Positions 18,218 through 28,294 of a stretch of DNA of 64,000 nt are shown here, in pieces. The first letter of the stretch is position 1. Each line of letters starts with the position of its first letter. A program made the translations under genes and the position numbers. The DNA is from Haliscomenobacter sp040403615 (lineage in GTDB: Bacteria > Bacteroidota > Bacteroidia > Chitinophagales > Saprospiraceae): the NCBI RefSeq assembly GCF_040403615.1, contig NZ_JBBAKG010000005.1, positions 1 through 64,000 on the forward strand. Reading direction: 5' to 3'. The notes below the pieces were generated by a model, which saw only the letters and a list, made by a program, of their open reading frames with translations, did no database searches and had not been told where the DNA came from.

Positions 18218-19519
18218 ATGCGGAAGTACATTTATAGTTACGTACTGCTTTTTAGCCTATTTGCGTGTACAAAAAAGGCGCCGACTAGCCCCGAAATCAC
18301 GTCTCAAAACATCTCCAAAGTCATCACCCAAATGACCGACGTGATGATCCACGATGTCAGCAACCCTCCACTGGCAGCGCGATTTTTTGCGTACACCTGT
18401 TTGGCGGCCTACGAAGTCATCGCCCTGCACGAATCGGAATTCCCTTCGATGTACGGCAAATTGACCGATTTTCCAAAAATCGAAAAACCAGCTACCAGCG
18501 AGGCGTATGATTACAAACTGGCCGCGGTTTTGGCCATGTACGAAACCGCCAAAAAACTCCAGCCTTCCGGCCCAAAACTAGACACTTTGGAAAAAAAATG
18601 GCTGGATTCGCTAAAATCAGCAGGGGTAGTACCGACTCAATTGGATCAAGCCCAGGCTTTTGCGCAAGCCATCAGTGTTCAAATCCTCGCCTATGCCAAG
18701 GCCGATCGCTACAACCGCATTAGCAATTACCCCCGCTACACGCCGCTGGGTACAGAGGGCAGTTGGTATCCCACGCCTCCGGGCTATTTTGCACCGGTAG
18801 AACCTTACTTCAATACCATTCGATCTTTCACCCTGGATTCGGCTGCGCAGTTCAAACCAGTGCCACCAGAACCTTTTTCGGCAGATAAAAAATCCGGCTT
18901 TTATGCCCAAATGCAGGAAGTGTATGCCCAGGATTTAAGCCCGGACAAAAAGGAAATCGCCGCTTTTTGGGACTGCAATCCCTTTGCTTTACAAGACAAC
19001 GGCCACTTGATGGTGGGCATGAAAAAAATCTCCCCCGGGGCACATTGGATGGGGATCGCGGGAATTGCCTGCGAAAAATCCAAAGCGAGCTTGTCAAAAA
19101 CAATCCAGGCCTATACCGTACTGGCCATTGGCCTCATGGACGGATTTTACTGCTGCTGGGACGAGAAATACCGCAGCAACCGCATCCGCCCTGAAACCGC
19201 CATCCGTAAATACATCGACCCAAAGTGGAAGCCTTTTTTGCAAACGCCTCCTTTCCCGGAGTACCTGAGTGGCCATTCCACCATCTCCGCCGCCTCCGCC
19301 ACGATTCTGACTCATTTCTTTGGCGAAAATTTTGCCTATACCGATACCGTGGAGGAACGCTTTGGCCTGAAGTCCCGAAATTTCCAATCCTTCCAGCAGG
19401 CCGCCGATGAGGCTGGAATCTCGCGCATGTACGGCGGCATTCATTTCATCGACGCCATCACCAATGGCCAAAAACAAGGGGAATTGGTGGGGAAATGGGT
19501 GCTGGGGAAGGTGGATTGA
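18218..19519 (+). CDS. Vanadium-dependent haloperoxidase-type PAP2 lipoprotein
   Basis: A 433-residue lipoprotein (LLFSLFAC, Cys17) of the PAP2/vanadium chloroperoxidase superfamily. The vanadate/phosphate-binding residues are in order: Lys/Arg in the RSNRIRPETAIRKY segment, Ser351-Gly-His353-Ser in YLSGHSTISAAS, and His409 in RMYGGIHFIDAI with the preceding Arg. The all-helical N-terminal half carries typical family segments (AARFFAYTCLAAYEVIAL). Members act as haloperoxidases or acid phosphatases, and the sequence alone does not decide between them. In Bacteroidota this family recurs next to SusCD/FG-GAP clusters, as here, so it may belong to that surface system. Confidence 0.8.
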   Translation: MRKYIYSYVLLFSLFACTKKAPTSPEITSQNISKVITQMTDVMIHDVSNPPLAARFFAYTCLAAYEVIALHESEFPSMYGKLTDFPKIEKPATSEAYDYKLAAVLAMYETAKKLQPSGPKLDTLEKKWLDSLKSAGVVPTQLDQAQAFAQAISVQILAYAKADRYNRISNYPRYTPLGTEGSWYPTPPGYFAPVEPYFNTIRSFTLDSAAQFKPVPPEPFSADKKSGFYAQMQEVYAQDLSPDKKEIAAFWDCNPFALQDNGHLMVGMKKISPGAHWMGIAGIACEKSKASLSKTIQAYTVLAIGLMDGFYCCWDEKYRSNRIRPETAIRKYIDPKWKPFLQTPPFPEYLSGHSTISAASATILTHFFGENFAYTDTVEERFGLKSRNFQSFQQAADEAGISRMYGGIHFIDAITNGQKQGELVGKWVLGKVD

Positions 19520-19536
19520 GGTTGTGCCTTTACACT

Positions 19537-19647
19537 ACTGGACATTTTTATTTCGCGCAGATGCTACACAGATTAAATCGCAGATTTCACACAGATTTTT
19601 CTGCGATTTAACCTGCGTCAAATTTGTGTGAACAAAAAATGTCCAGT
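19537..19647. repeat. Nested inverted repeat after the haloperoxidase gene
   Basis: The outer arms ACTGGACATTTTT (19537-19549) and AAAAATGTCCAGT (19635-19647) are perfect complements. The inner arms TTAAATCGCAGA (19573-19584) and TCTGCGATTTAA (19600-19611) are also perfect. The right side also holds the word ACACAGATT twice. It lies between two convergent genes and could terminate transcription in both directions. Confidence 0.7.
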
Positions 19648-19664
19648 CGTATGAGGCGCCGCCC

Positions 19665-20237
19665 CTACTCCACCCCCATCTCCTCCCTCAAAAACGGCGC
19701 AGCCTTCACAAAATTCGCCGCGTGCAAGTGGTACACCCAAGTATCCTGAGCAAACAAGAATAGTCCTTGTACCACGATGGCCCAACCAAAGCCTTGCCAC
19801 AACTCGGGTAAAGACACGCCTTCACGCAAGCCGTGTTCGTGCAGCAACAAACCCGTGAAAACATACGCAAAATCAAGGCCAATATTGAGCAGTAGCATTT
19901 TTTCGACGTGGCGCTGGGCTTCAAAACGCTCAAAAGCATTGCCCTTTTGGAATTTGCGAAAAATGGCGTGGTAAAAAACCAGCACAGCGAAGGCCAGATT
20001 GATAAAACCCCAAACCATGTGCATCATGAAAAAATAATAGGTCTCTCCATGAAAGGCAACAATGGCCAGCGGCCCGGTTGCAATGCACAACAAACTCCAC
20101 CAGGCCAACACGGCCAGGTGCCGCCGTACAATGCCCCGGAAACGCTGGTCAAAATCGCGGATTTCATCAAATGGCTCATTCAAACGCAACGGAGTGGTGA
20201 AAGCGGTGATGAGATAGCGTGTGTGGCGAAGTTGCAT
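19665..20237 (-). CDS. Four-helix membrane protein resembling DUF6992
   Basis: A 190-residue protein with four hydrophobic segments: about residues 41-60 (LAVLAWWSLLCIATGPLAIV), 70-92, 113-135 (LLLNIGLDFAYVFTG) and 150-168 (WAIVVQGLFLFAQDTWVY). The order of motifs (WGFINLA in helix 2, VEKMLLLNIGLD before helix 3, GFGWAIVVQG in helix 4) resembles the DUF6992 family of Bacteroidota membrane proteins. The function is unknown. It is the only minus-strand gene in a plus-strand stretch and is convergent with the haloperoxidase gene. Confidence 0.6.
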   Translation of the reverse strand: MQLRHTRYLITAFTTPLRLNEPFDEIRDFDQRFRGIVRRHLAVLAWWSLLCIATGPLAIVAFHGETYYFFMMHMVWGFINLAFAVLVFYHAIFRKFQKGNAFERFEAQRHVEKMLLLNIGLDFAYVFTGLLLHEHGLREGVSLPELWQGFGWAIVVQGLFLFAQDTWVYHLHAANFVKAAPFLREEMGVE

Positions 20238-20458
20238 GGTGGATTTTTACCCAAAAATCAACTAAAATTCCTAGTCCTTGCAATGACTAACTCGACTTCA
20301 AAAGAATGATTTTTTACCAACTCAGCTGAACATCCATTTTCTCTCCATTTATGAATGCCAAAATGCCAAAAACATCTTTCCCAGATAAAATCGAAGACAC
20401 TACTCCAATAACTTGGCATTTATTTTTATATTCGCGGCTTAACCTTTTACCATCGACC

Positions 20459-23400
20459 ATGAATCTGAAGCCGCTCTTTTGCATTATCCTGAGCGTCATA
20501 GCTCTGACTGCTTTTGCGCAAAAAAACAAGACTGCCCCCAAAGTGATTCCCCCCGCCGATCCCGGCACTGAGGCCACCAGTCCCTTGAGTTTGAATACCG
20601 ACCATTTAAAAGCCCTGAAGTTTCGCTTCGTAGGCCCAAGTCGAGGTGGTCGCTCTACCGCAGTTGAAGGCGTGCGCCAAGAACCCAACACCTTTTACAT
20701 GGGTGCAACCGGAGGAGGCGTTTGGAAAACCACCGATGCTGGCCTGACCTGGAAAAACCTCTCTGACCACGACATCAAAACGGCTTCCGTAGGCGCCATT
20801 GCTGTTGCGCCGTCCGATCCCAATGTCGTGTACGTCGGCATGGGTACCGCCGATCCGCGTGGCAACGTCATTCCCGGCGATGGCATTTACCGCAGTACCG
20901 ATGCTGGAAACCATTGGACGCATTTGGGGCTGAAGCAGGCCGGACAGATTGGCAAAATTGTGGTGCATCCCCAAAACCCGGACTGGGTTACGGTGGCGGT
21001 TTTGGGCAATGTGTTTGGCCCCAGTACTGAGCGCGGCATTTTCCGCAGCAAAGACGGAGGCAAGACCTGGGAAAAAATCCTTTACGTCAGCGATAAAACC
21101 GGCGCAATTGAACTCGTGGCCGATCCTTCCAACCCACGCATTTTGTACGCCGGATTCTGGACTGCCGAGCGCAAATCCTGGACACTTGTCGACGGCAGTG
21201 CCGAAGGCGGCGTATGGAAAAGCCTCAATGGTGGCGATACCTGGGAAAAACTCGCTGGTGGATTGCCCGATGGGGTTGTTGGCCGCATTGGCATCGCGGT
21301 TTCGCCAGTAAAACCTTCCAGGGTTTGGATTCAAATCGAAGCCAAAGACGAAAGCAAAGGCGGTTTGTACCGCTCTGAGGATAGCGGAAAAACTTTTACC
21401 CGCATTTGTCGCGACCATACGATTCGCCAACGTGCCTGGTATTATTCGCGGATTTATGCCGATCCCAAGGACGAAAATACGGTTTACAACCTCAACGTCA
21501 ACTTCATGAAGTCGATCGATGGGGGCAAAACTTTCTCCCGCATCAATGTACCGCATGGCGATACCCACGTGCTGTGGATCAATCCAGACAACTCCAATAC
21601 CATGATTCAAGGCAATGATGGCGGGGCTTGCATCACTCTCAACGCAGGCAGTACCTGGAGCAGCCAATTGAACCAACCTACCCCGGAGTTTTACCGCCTC
21701 ACGCTCGACAATCAGTTTCCTTATCGCTTGTACAGCGCCCAGCAAGACAATTCCACCATTTCCGTCCCCAGTCGTTTTGATCCTGCCCTTAGCCCACAGG
21801 AACAATGGCGCGAAGTAGGCGGCGGCGAAAGTGGCCACATTGCGGTAGATCCCCGTAATCCCAATGTGATTTACGCGGGCAATTACATCGGACAGATCAC
21901 CAAAACCGACTTGAGTCGGGGGCACCGCCGCGATGTAGTTGCTTATCCGCAGATGCACGACGGTACCGCTCCTCGTGATATTCGCTACCGCTTTCAGTGG
22001 AACGCGCCGATCCGGGTTTCCCCGCATAATCCTGATGTGGTGTACCACTGTTCGCAATACGTACACCGCTCTACGGATGCTGGCCGCAACTGGGAAGTCA
22101 TCAGCCCAGATCTGACCACCAACAACGACAAGTACCACGACATTCCTGGTGGACCAATTCAACACGACCATACCGGGGTGGAGCTGTATACCACTATATT
22201 TGCTTTTGAAGAATCTACCCAAACTCCCGGTGAGCTTTGGGCTGGCTCTGACGATGGTCGGGTACACCTCTCCCGCGACAATGGCAAAACCTGGCAAAAC
22301 ATTACCCCTGCCAATATTCCTGTAGATGGCACGGTCAACATGATCGATCTTTCGGCACACGCAGCGGGCAGGGCTTTGATTGCCGTACACAAATACCGCG
22401 AAAACGATTTCAAACCCTATATTTTTCTGACGGACAACTACGGCAAAAGCTGGACTTTACTCAGCGATGGCAAAAACGGCATTCCTGCTGATCAATACGT
22501 CAAAGTGGTACGCGAAGACCCCAAGCGGAAAGGCTTGTTGTATGCAGGCACCGATTTGGGCCTATTTGTGTCTTTTGACGAAGGCAAAAACTGGCAGCCT
22601 TTCCAACTCAATCTGCCTCCGGTTTCCATCGCCGATATGGCCATCAAAGATGGAGATTTGGTGCTGGCCACGCATGGCCGGGGATTCTGGATTCTGGATG
22701 ACCTGACGCCTTTGCACAGCATTGCCACCAAAGTTCAAAGCGAGTTGACCTTGTTCAAACCTCGCGATGCTTACCGCAGCCAATTTCGTGGCTTCCGGGG
22801 GCCAGCAGCTCCCGATCCAGCCCCCAATGGCGCGATCATTTATTTCTTTTTGAAAAACAAGGTTGCCGATACGTCTACCTTGAAACTCTCCATCATCGAC
22901 CCTCAAGGCAAAGCGCGAAAGGTATTTTCTTCAAAACCTGAAACTGACGAAGAATCCTTACGGGCAAGCACCGGCCTCAATCGCTTGGAATGGAATCTGG
23001 AGTACGAAGAGCCGATCGCTCAAAATGGCGCACAGTTTTCATTGGCCGATATGGGCGCAGTAAAAGCCATGCCCGGCGCACATAAAATTGTACTGGAATA
23101 CCAGGGACAGCGTCAAGAACAAGTACTGAGTGTCAAAAAAGATCCACGTTGGAGCCAAAGTGAGGCAGATTTGCAAGCCCAGTACGACTTGACCATGCAG
23201 GTAAAAGAACTGTTCAATACCTGCCACTCCACCATTGGTGACATCCGCTCCTGGCGTACCCAAATCAAAGATGTATTGGAACGCAGCAAAACCAATAAGG
23301 CCAATAGTGCTAAAGCGGTGAAAGCAGCTGGAGATCCCCTGATAAAAGCATTAACCGAATGGGAAGAAAAACTCATTCAAACCAAAAGTGAAGTGGGGCA

Positions 23401-23635
23401 AGACCCCATCAACTACCCTTCGCAAATCGACGATCAAATGGCCTATTTGTATTCGATTGTCAACGGCCAGGACGACCGCCCTAATCCGGGTTGTTACGAG
23501 CGGCTCGAAGATTTGAAAAAAGCCTTTGTGCCGATCCAAACCCAATTGAACGCATTCAAATCCACCGAGATCAGTGCGTTCAACCGGATGTTGCAACAGC
23601 AAGGTTTACAATTGATCATGACCAAAGAAAGATAA
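20459..23635 (+). CDS. Secreted BNR/Asp-box (sortilin-like VPS10) beta-propeller protein
   Basis: 1058 residues from the ATG at 20459, chosen because it begins a standard signal peptide (MNLKPLFCIILSVIALTAFAQ). An in-frame ATG further upstream would add a non-signal leader. About ten Asp-box motifs of the SxDxGxTW type are visible (TTDAGLTW, SKDGGKTW, SRDNGKTW, SFDEGKNW and others), forming one or two sortilin-like propellers up to about residue 760 (LATHGRGFWILDD). The C-terminal quarter is an Ig-like strand region followed by helices. Such proteins are common and abundant in Bacteroidota. They are annotated as glycosyl hydrolases by analogy with sialidase propellers, but no catalytic residues can be assigned here. 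Confidence 0.8.
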   Translation: MNLKPLFCIILSVIALTAFAQKNKTAPKVIPPADPGTEATSPLSLNTDHLKALKFRFVGPSRGGRSTAVEGVRQEPNTFYMGATGGGVWKTTDAGLTWKNLSDHDIKTASVGAIAVAPSDPNVVYVGMGTADPRGNVIPGDGIYRSTDAGNHWTHLGLKQAGQIGKIVVHPQNPDWVTVAVLGNVFGPSTERGIFRSKDGGKTWEKILYVSDKTGAIELVADPSNPRILYAGFWTAERKSWTLVDGSAEGGVWKSLNGGDTWEKLAGGLPDGVVGRIGIAVSPVKPSRVWIQIEAKDESKGGLYRSEDSGKTFTRICRDHTIRQRAWYYSRIYADPKDENTVYNLNVNFMKSIDGGKTFSRINVPHGDTHVLWINPDNSNTMIQGNDGGACITLNAGSTWSSQLNQPTPEFYRLTLDNQFPYRLYSAQQDNSTISVPSRFDPALSPQEQWREVGGGESGHIAVDPRNPNVIYAGNYIGQITKTDLSRGHRRDVVAYPQMHDGTAPRDIRYRFQWNAPIRVSPHNPDVVYHCSQYVHRSTDAGRNWEVISPDLTTNNDKYHDIPGGPIQHDHTGVELYTTIFAFEESTQTPGELWAGSDDGRVHLSRDNGKTWQNITPANIPVDGTVNMIDLSAHAAGRALIAVHKYRENDFKPYIFLTDNYGKSWTLLSDGKNGIPADQYVKVVREDPKRKGLLYAGTDLGLFVSFDEGKNWQPFQLNLPPVSIADMAIKDGDLVLATHGRGFWILDDLTPLHSIATKVQSELTLFKPRDAYRSQFRGFRGPAAPDPAPNGAIIYFFLKNKVADTSTLKLSIIDPQGKARKVFSSKPETDEESLRASTGLNRLEWNLEYEEPIAQNGAQFSLADMGAVKAMPGAHKIVLEYQGQRQEQVLSVKKDPRWSQSEADLQAQYDLTMQVKELFNTCHSTIGDIRSWRTQIKDVLERSKTNKANSAKAVKAAGDPLIKALTEWEEKLIQTKSEVGQDPINYPSQIDDQMAYLYSIVNGQDDRPNPGCYERLEDLKKAFVPIQTQLNAFKSTEISAFNRMLQQQGLQLIMTKER

Positions 23636-23641
23636 ACAACT

Positions 23642-26600
23642 ATGTCTTTTCCCATTAAGGAATTAGAAAGATACATCCACCCGACCATTATGGAGCGGGG
23701 TAAAAGAATGTTTTTGGAAGATGCTGTTCAGGAACTTGCTCCTACTAGCCCCAATCATTGGCAAGCCCTGGTACGTGGTGAAAACGACAAATACAAGGTC
23801 AACATCCTGCTCGATAACGACAAATTTGAAGAAGCCCATTGTACTTGTCCTTACGATGCTGGCATTATTTGCAAACACAGCGTTGCTGCTTTGCTGGAAT
23901 TGCGCGAAAAATTTGACAAGGATCCGATTATAGTTCAGAACTTGAATACCGTCAAAACCCCTGAAAAACTGTACCAGGAATTTCGCTCGCTTTCACCCGA
24001 TAACAAACTGGTATTGCGTATCCTGGCCGTGGCATACGAAGGCGTCAACATCAACAAGTTTACCTACATCATCACTGATGCACGGTTTAAAGTAGAGTTT
24101 AGCCAGGCCACTTTGCGTAACAGTTTGAATAAAATGGTGCAAAGCGGTTTTTTGACCAGAGAGAAAGCCGATCGTTACGCCATAGATCCTGTATTTGCAG
24201 ATTATTTATTGGATCAAGAGTTTAAAACCGAAAAAGACTTTGCCCAAGCCATTCCTTCGGTCAAGCGATTTTCGGATTCGGAATGGTGGTTGACCAACTC
24301 TCCCGACAAAGCGCGCCGCGCATTTCGAAATGCCCGTCTGGCCTATTATCAAGACGATTTGGCGGCATTTACCAAGGAAATTCAAACGGCAGATACCCAT
24401 TCACCCAAATCCGGAGAACCCATTTGGCGTTCTTTTTTGCCCAATGAATTTGACCTTGAAAAGCTGGAAAAAGCACCAGTTGGGATTCGCTATCAATTGC
24501 TGATCAGCCATTTATCCTTGCTATTGCTGCACCTTAAGCCCACGGATGGCTATTTTCTCTACCTCCTGGAGAAAAAAAACCTGCCCGAAAACCTAGAAAC
24601 CCGCAATACCATCCTACGCTTGATGGCTCAAATCGTGGTTTTTCAAGGCAAATGGGATCTGTTGGTCAAACTTGCGGTTCATTTCGATGAGTTGAATCAA
24701 TTGAGTTTTGCGGCGCAACACCATTTTTTCAAAGGCAAATACCGCGAAGCGGAAATCGGATTTGAATTGGCCCAAAAATCCTTTCGCCGTCAAAGCCGCA
24801 ACAACAAAGCTTTATTGCCAGGACTCAATGGCATTTTTTACCTTTTGGCGCGGAGCAAAGGCCTGGATATGGCTGAATCCGGCCCATTGCTTGACGAAAT
24901 CAAACGCCAGATTAAACTCGGTGGCAATTACCTGGATATTTTCCATTACCTCGATGCCGTATTGGGCATGTATACAGGCGGATTAGCCCAGGCCAGAGCG
25001 GCCGTTGCACTGCGTCCCTGGCACAACATTGGGCTTTTTTTCCAGACTCTGGCCATTTACTGGGTAGATGAAACGGCCCTGAGTGCCAAAGAAATTGCCG
25101 GGATGGCCGAACACCTTCAACTCAAAGGTTACCGTTGGCTGGCCTGGCAATTGTGGGCTATCCTGGCCCTCAACGAACCGCAAAATCCGCGTTGGATCGA
25201 AGCCAGACAAGCTCTTGAACAAGAAGGGGACAACTGGGAACCAGTCGTAAATATTTTTCCTAAAGTAGAAATCTGGGAAAGCGCCCTCAATGCCCTGCTC
25301 AACCTCAGCAGCAAAATCAAACCTTCTACCGTGGAAGGCGCCACCAGATTGGTGTGGCTGGTGGATTTTGAAAACTCCGAAGCCGTAGCCAAGGAGCAAA
25401 CGTTTGGGAAAAAAGGCTGGACTGCTGGCCGCAACATTTCCATCAACCGACTCATCAACCGGGAGGTCAAAGGAATGACCGATCAGGATGCCAATGCGAT
25501 CAAAAAAGGCGTGATCCGTGCGGGCTACGACCAATATGAATTGAATGCCACTGCCGTTTTCCCTGGTTTGATTGGTCACCCGTTCTTGTTCCTGATGAAA
25601 TCACCGGAAATCGCGGTGCAATTGTTGGAAGAAAAACCCGTCCTGCAAACCCGGGAAGTAGAAGGTGGCTACGAGATCTATTTCTCTCGCGAAATCCACG
25701 AAGTGGGTTACGAAATCGTCAAGGAATCGCCCACCCGCTACAAGCTGATCCAATACACCGAAGAGCATTATAAAGTGGCCAAAGCGCTGCAAAAGCAAAA
25801 GTTGTTTGTGCCGCTCGAAGCCCAAACCAAACTCAAAGAAGCCCTGGCGGGTTTGATGAGTTTGGTGGATGTAGAATCAACTGCGGTAAGCGTCGATGCC
25901 GACGCCCGCGAGGTAGAAGCCGATGCCCGCCCTTGTGTGCACTTGTTGCCCGTTGGCGATGGCTTTCACGTGGAATTGTACGTCAAGCCGTTTACCGACT
26001 ATCCCCCCTACCAACATGCGGGGGAAGGAGAAAGCTCCATTGCCGCCAGAATTGACGAGGAATGGGTACGCACCAATCGTGACCTGAATGCCGAAACAAA
26101 CAATCAGGTACGCTTGCTGGAAGGAGTACCGGTATTGCAAGAATACCTCCCACACAACAATATCTGGGAACTCGAAGACGCCGATATCTGCCTAGAATTG
26201 CTCCTGCAATTGCAACCTTTTATCGACAGTCAAGAGATCATTTTGGAGTGGCCCAAGGGCGAAAAGTTCCGCATCACCCGCGTAGCCGGACTCGGCCAGT
26301 TCAGCATGAACATCAACAGCAGGCAAGATTGGTTTGAAGTAAAAGGCGAATTGCGCATAGATGAAAACATGGTGCTCAACATGCGCCAGTTGATCGAACT
26401 TTCCCAGCAAAAACGCAATGGATTTGTAGAAATTGGCCCTGGCCAGTTTCTGGCCTTGACCGAAGAGTTTCGCCGCCGCCTTCAGGAGATTAACGCCTTG
26501 ATGGCACCCAACAAAGATGGATCTTACCAGTTGCACCCACTGGCAGTTCCTGCCATGGAAAGCTTCACATCCTTGCTGGATCAGGTAGAAGCAGATAAGC

Positions 26601-28060
26601 GCTTCAAGGAATCGATCGACCGCATGAAGGATGCGTTTACGCGCAGTTACGTGCCTCCTGCCGAGTTTAAAGCCACCTTGCGCGAATACCAAACAGAAGG
26701 CTTCGAATGGCTATGCCGCCTGGCCGATTGGGGTGTAGGCGCTTGTTTGGCCGACGACATGGGTTTGGGTAAAACCGTACAAGCCCTGGCACTGCTGCAA
26801 TTGCGTTCTACGCAAGGTCCGGCACTGGTGGTTGCCCCTGCTTCGGTATGCCGCAACTGGGTGGCAGAAATCGGCAAATTCACTCCCGAGCTAACTGCCG
26901 TTCTATTTGGAGAAGGCGACCGGGATGCTGAAATTGAAAAAGCCAAACCAGGCCAAATCCTGATCACGACTTACGACCTGATGACCCGCGAAGCGGAAAG
27001 TTTCACCAAAAAGGTCTTTTCAACCATCATCCTCGATGAGGCCCAGGCCATCAAAAACCGGGCCACCAAACGCTCCGAAACCGCCATGCGCTTACAGGGC
27101 GATTTTAAATTAATCACCACGGGAACGCCCTTGGAAAACCACCTGGGTGAGCTGTGGAACCTGTTTCAGTTCATCAATCCTGGTTTATTGGGCTCCATGG
27201 AGAGTTTCAACGAGCGCTTTGCAATACCCATCGAGCGCTTTGCCGATGATACCCGCCGCGATCAATTGCGGAGATTGATTCAACCCTTCATTTTGCGTCG
27301 CCGCAAAAACGAAGTGTTGAAAGAGTTGCCAGAAAAAACGGAAATCACCCTCACCGTAGAATTGAGTACTGAAGAAAAAGCGTTCTACGAGGCCTTGCGC
27401 CGCAAAGCACTCGAAGACCTAGAGCAATCCATGGAAGGCGGCATACAGGGCGGCCAAAAGCACCTGCGCATTCTGGCCGAAATCATGCGCTTGCGCCGTG
27501 CCGCCTGCCATCCCGGCATGGTGGACAGACAGTTCATCAAAGACCAAAGTGCCAAGTTGCGCCTATTTGGAGAAGTAGTGGAAGAATTGCTCGAAAATGG
27601 CCACAAAGCGCTGGTCTTTAGCCAGTTTGTTGACCACCTCAGCATCCTGGAAAACTACCTCAAAAGCAAAAGCATCAGCTACCAATACCTGGATGGGCAA
27701 ACTCCCCTACCCCAACGCCAGAAACGCATTGAAGCATTTCAGGCTGGTGAAGGCGATCTCTTCCTGATCAGCCTCAAAGCCGGTGGTGTGGGGCTCAACC
27801 TCACCGCTGCCGACTACGTGATCCACATGGATCCCTGGTGGAACCCCGCCGTAGAAGACCAGGCAACCGATCGCGCCCACCGCATCGGCCAGGAAAAACC
27901 GGTGACGGTATACCGCCTGGTAGCCGAAGATACCATCGAGGAAAAAATCCTGAAACTGCACAGCACCAAACGCGATTTGGCCGATTCACTGTTGAGTGGA
28001 TCCGATATAAGTGCAAGGTTATCGGCAGATGATTTGTTGAACTTGTTGAGGGAGCGGTAA
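23642..28060 (+). CDS. SWIM zinc finger-containing SNF2-family helicase
   Basis: A 1472-residue cytoplasmic protein. The N-terminus holds a SWIM zinc finger, CxCx7CxH (Cys67, Cys69, Cys77, His79). A long helical region follows (about 130-950). The SNF2 ATPase is at about residues 1000-1460, with Walker A DDMGLGKTVQ near 1038, the DEAQ box near 1131, motif III TGTPLENHLGELWNLF, and motifs V/VI SLKAGGVGLNLT and DRAHRIGQ. These are the hallmarks of HepA/Swi2-type DNA translocases of the bacterial SNF2 family, which remodel protein-DNA or RNA polymerase complexes. The BNR protein gene ends only 6 bases upstream, so the two may share a transcript. A strong terminator follows. Confidence 0.9.
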   Translation: MSFPIKELERYIHPTIMERGKRMFLEDAVQELAPTSPNHWQALVRGENDKYKVNILLDNDKFEEAHCTCPYDAGIICKHSVAALLELREKFDKDPIIVQNLNTVKTPEKLYQEFRSLSPDNKLVLRILAVAYEGVNINKFTYIITDARFKVEFSQATLRNSLNKMVQSGFLTREKADRYAIDPVFADYLLDQEFKTEKDFAQAIPSVKRFSDSEWWLTNSPDKARRAFRNARLAYYQDDLAAFTKEIQTADTHSPKSGEPIWRSFLPNEFDLEKLEKAPVGIRYQLLISHLSLLLLHLKPTDGYFLYLLEKKNLPENLETRNTILRLMAQIVVFQGKWDLLVKLAVHFDELNQLSFAAQHHFFKGKYREAEIGFELAQKSFRRQSRNNKALLPGLNGIFYLLARSKGLDMAESGPLLDEIKRQIKLGGNYLDIFHYLDAVLGMYTGGLAQARAAVALRPWHNIGLFFQTLAIYWVDETALSAKEIAGMAEHLQLKGYRWLAWQLWAILALNEPQNPRWIEARQALEQEGDNWEPVVNIFPKVEIWESALNALLNLSSKIKPSTVEGATRLVWLVDFENSEAVAKEQTFGKKGWTAGRNISINRLINREVKGMTDQDANAIKKGVIRAGYDQYELNATAVFPGLIGHPFLFLMKSPEIAVQLLEEKPVLQTREVEGGYEIYFSREIHEVGYEIVKESPTRYKLIQYTEEHYKVAKALQKQKLFVPLEAQTKLKEALAGLMSLVDVESTAVSVDADAREVEADARPCVHLLPVGDGFHVELYVKPFTDYPPYQHAGEGESSIAARIDEEWVRTNRDLNAETNNQVRLLEGVPVLQEYLPHNNIWELEDADICLELLLQLQPFIDSQEIILEWPKGEKFRITRVAGLGQFSMNINSRQDWFEVKGELRIDENMVLNMRQLIELSQQKRNGFVEIGPGQFLALTEEFRRRLQEINALMAPNKDGSYQLHPLAVPAMESFTSLLDQVEADKRFKESIDRMKDAFTRSYVPPAEFKATLREYQTEGFEWLCRLADWGVGACLADDMGLGKTVQALALLQLRSTQGPALVVAPASVCRNWVAEIGKFTPELTAVLFGEGDRDAEIEKAKPGQILITTYDLMTREAESFTKKVFSTIILDEAQAIKNRATKRSETAMRLQGDFKLITTGTPLENHLGELWNLFQFINPGLLGSMESFNERFAIPIERFADDTRRDQLRRLIQPFILRRRKNEVLKELPEKTEITLTVELSTEEKAFYEALRRKALEDLEQSMEGGIQGGQKHLRILAEIMRLRRAACHPGMVDRQFIKDQSAKLRLFGEVVEELLENGHKALVFSQFVDHLSILENYLKSKSISYQYLDGQTPLPQRQKRIEAFQAGEGDLFLISLKAGGVGLNLTAADYVIHMDPWWNPAVEDQATDRAHRIGQEKPVTVYRLVAEDTIEEKILKLHSTKRDLADSLLSGSDISARLSADDLLNLLRER

Positions 28061-28073
28061 TTTAAACGCTAAT

Positions 28074-28123
28074 AAAAATGTTGTCGCACTTCGCTTTCGG
28101 CCAAGTGCGGCAACATTTTTTTT
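28074..28123 (+). terminator. Rho-independent terminator after the SNF2 helicase gene
   Basis: AAAATGTTGTCGCACTT pairs with AAGTGCGGCAACATTTT around a loop of about 11 bases, and a run of eight T residues ends the structure. It starts 14 bases past the helicase stop codon. Confidence 0.8.
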
Positions 28124-28162
28124 CAATTTTTTTAATAACAATATAAACACATAAAAATTAAC

Positions 28163-28192
28163 TTGGATACAACAAAAATTCATCTATATTTG
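28163..28192 (+). promoter_or_regulatory. Bacteroidota-type promoter upstream of the 469-residue secreted protein
   Basis: TTGG (28163-28166), 18 bases, then TATATTTG (28185-28192) closely matches the -33/-7 consensus. The -7 box is perfect for TAnnTTTG. The predicted 5' leader is about 100 bases. Confidence 0.6.
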
Positions 28193-28294
28193 TCATTCGA
28201 CGATCCAACCAAAATAAAAGTCTGGCTACTATACACGAATCGACACTTGTGTCGGCATCAATTTTATTTTGCCATTTTTTAATCTCGTGTACAG

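Noticed and set aside
20606..22390. A 594-residue open frame on the minus strand inside the BNR protein gene
   Set aside because: It lies entirely antisense to a clear Asp-box repeat protein, shows no family motif and has the repetitive composition expected from the reverse strand of regular repeats.
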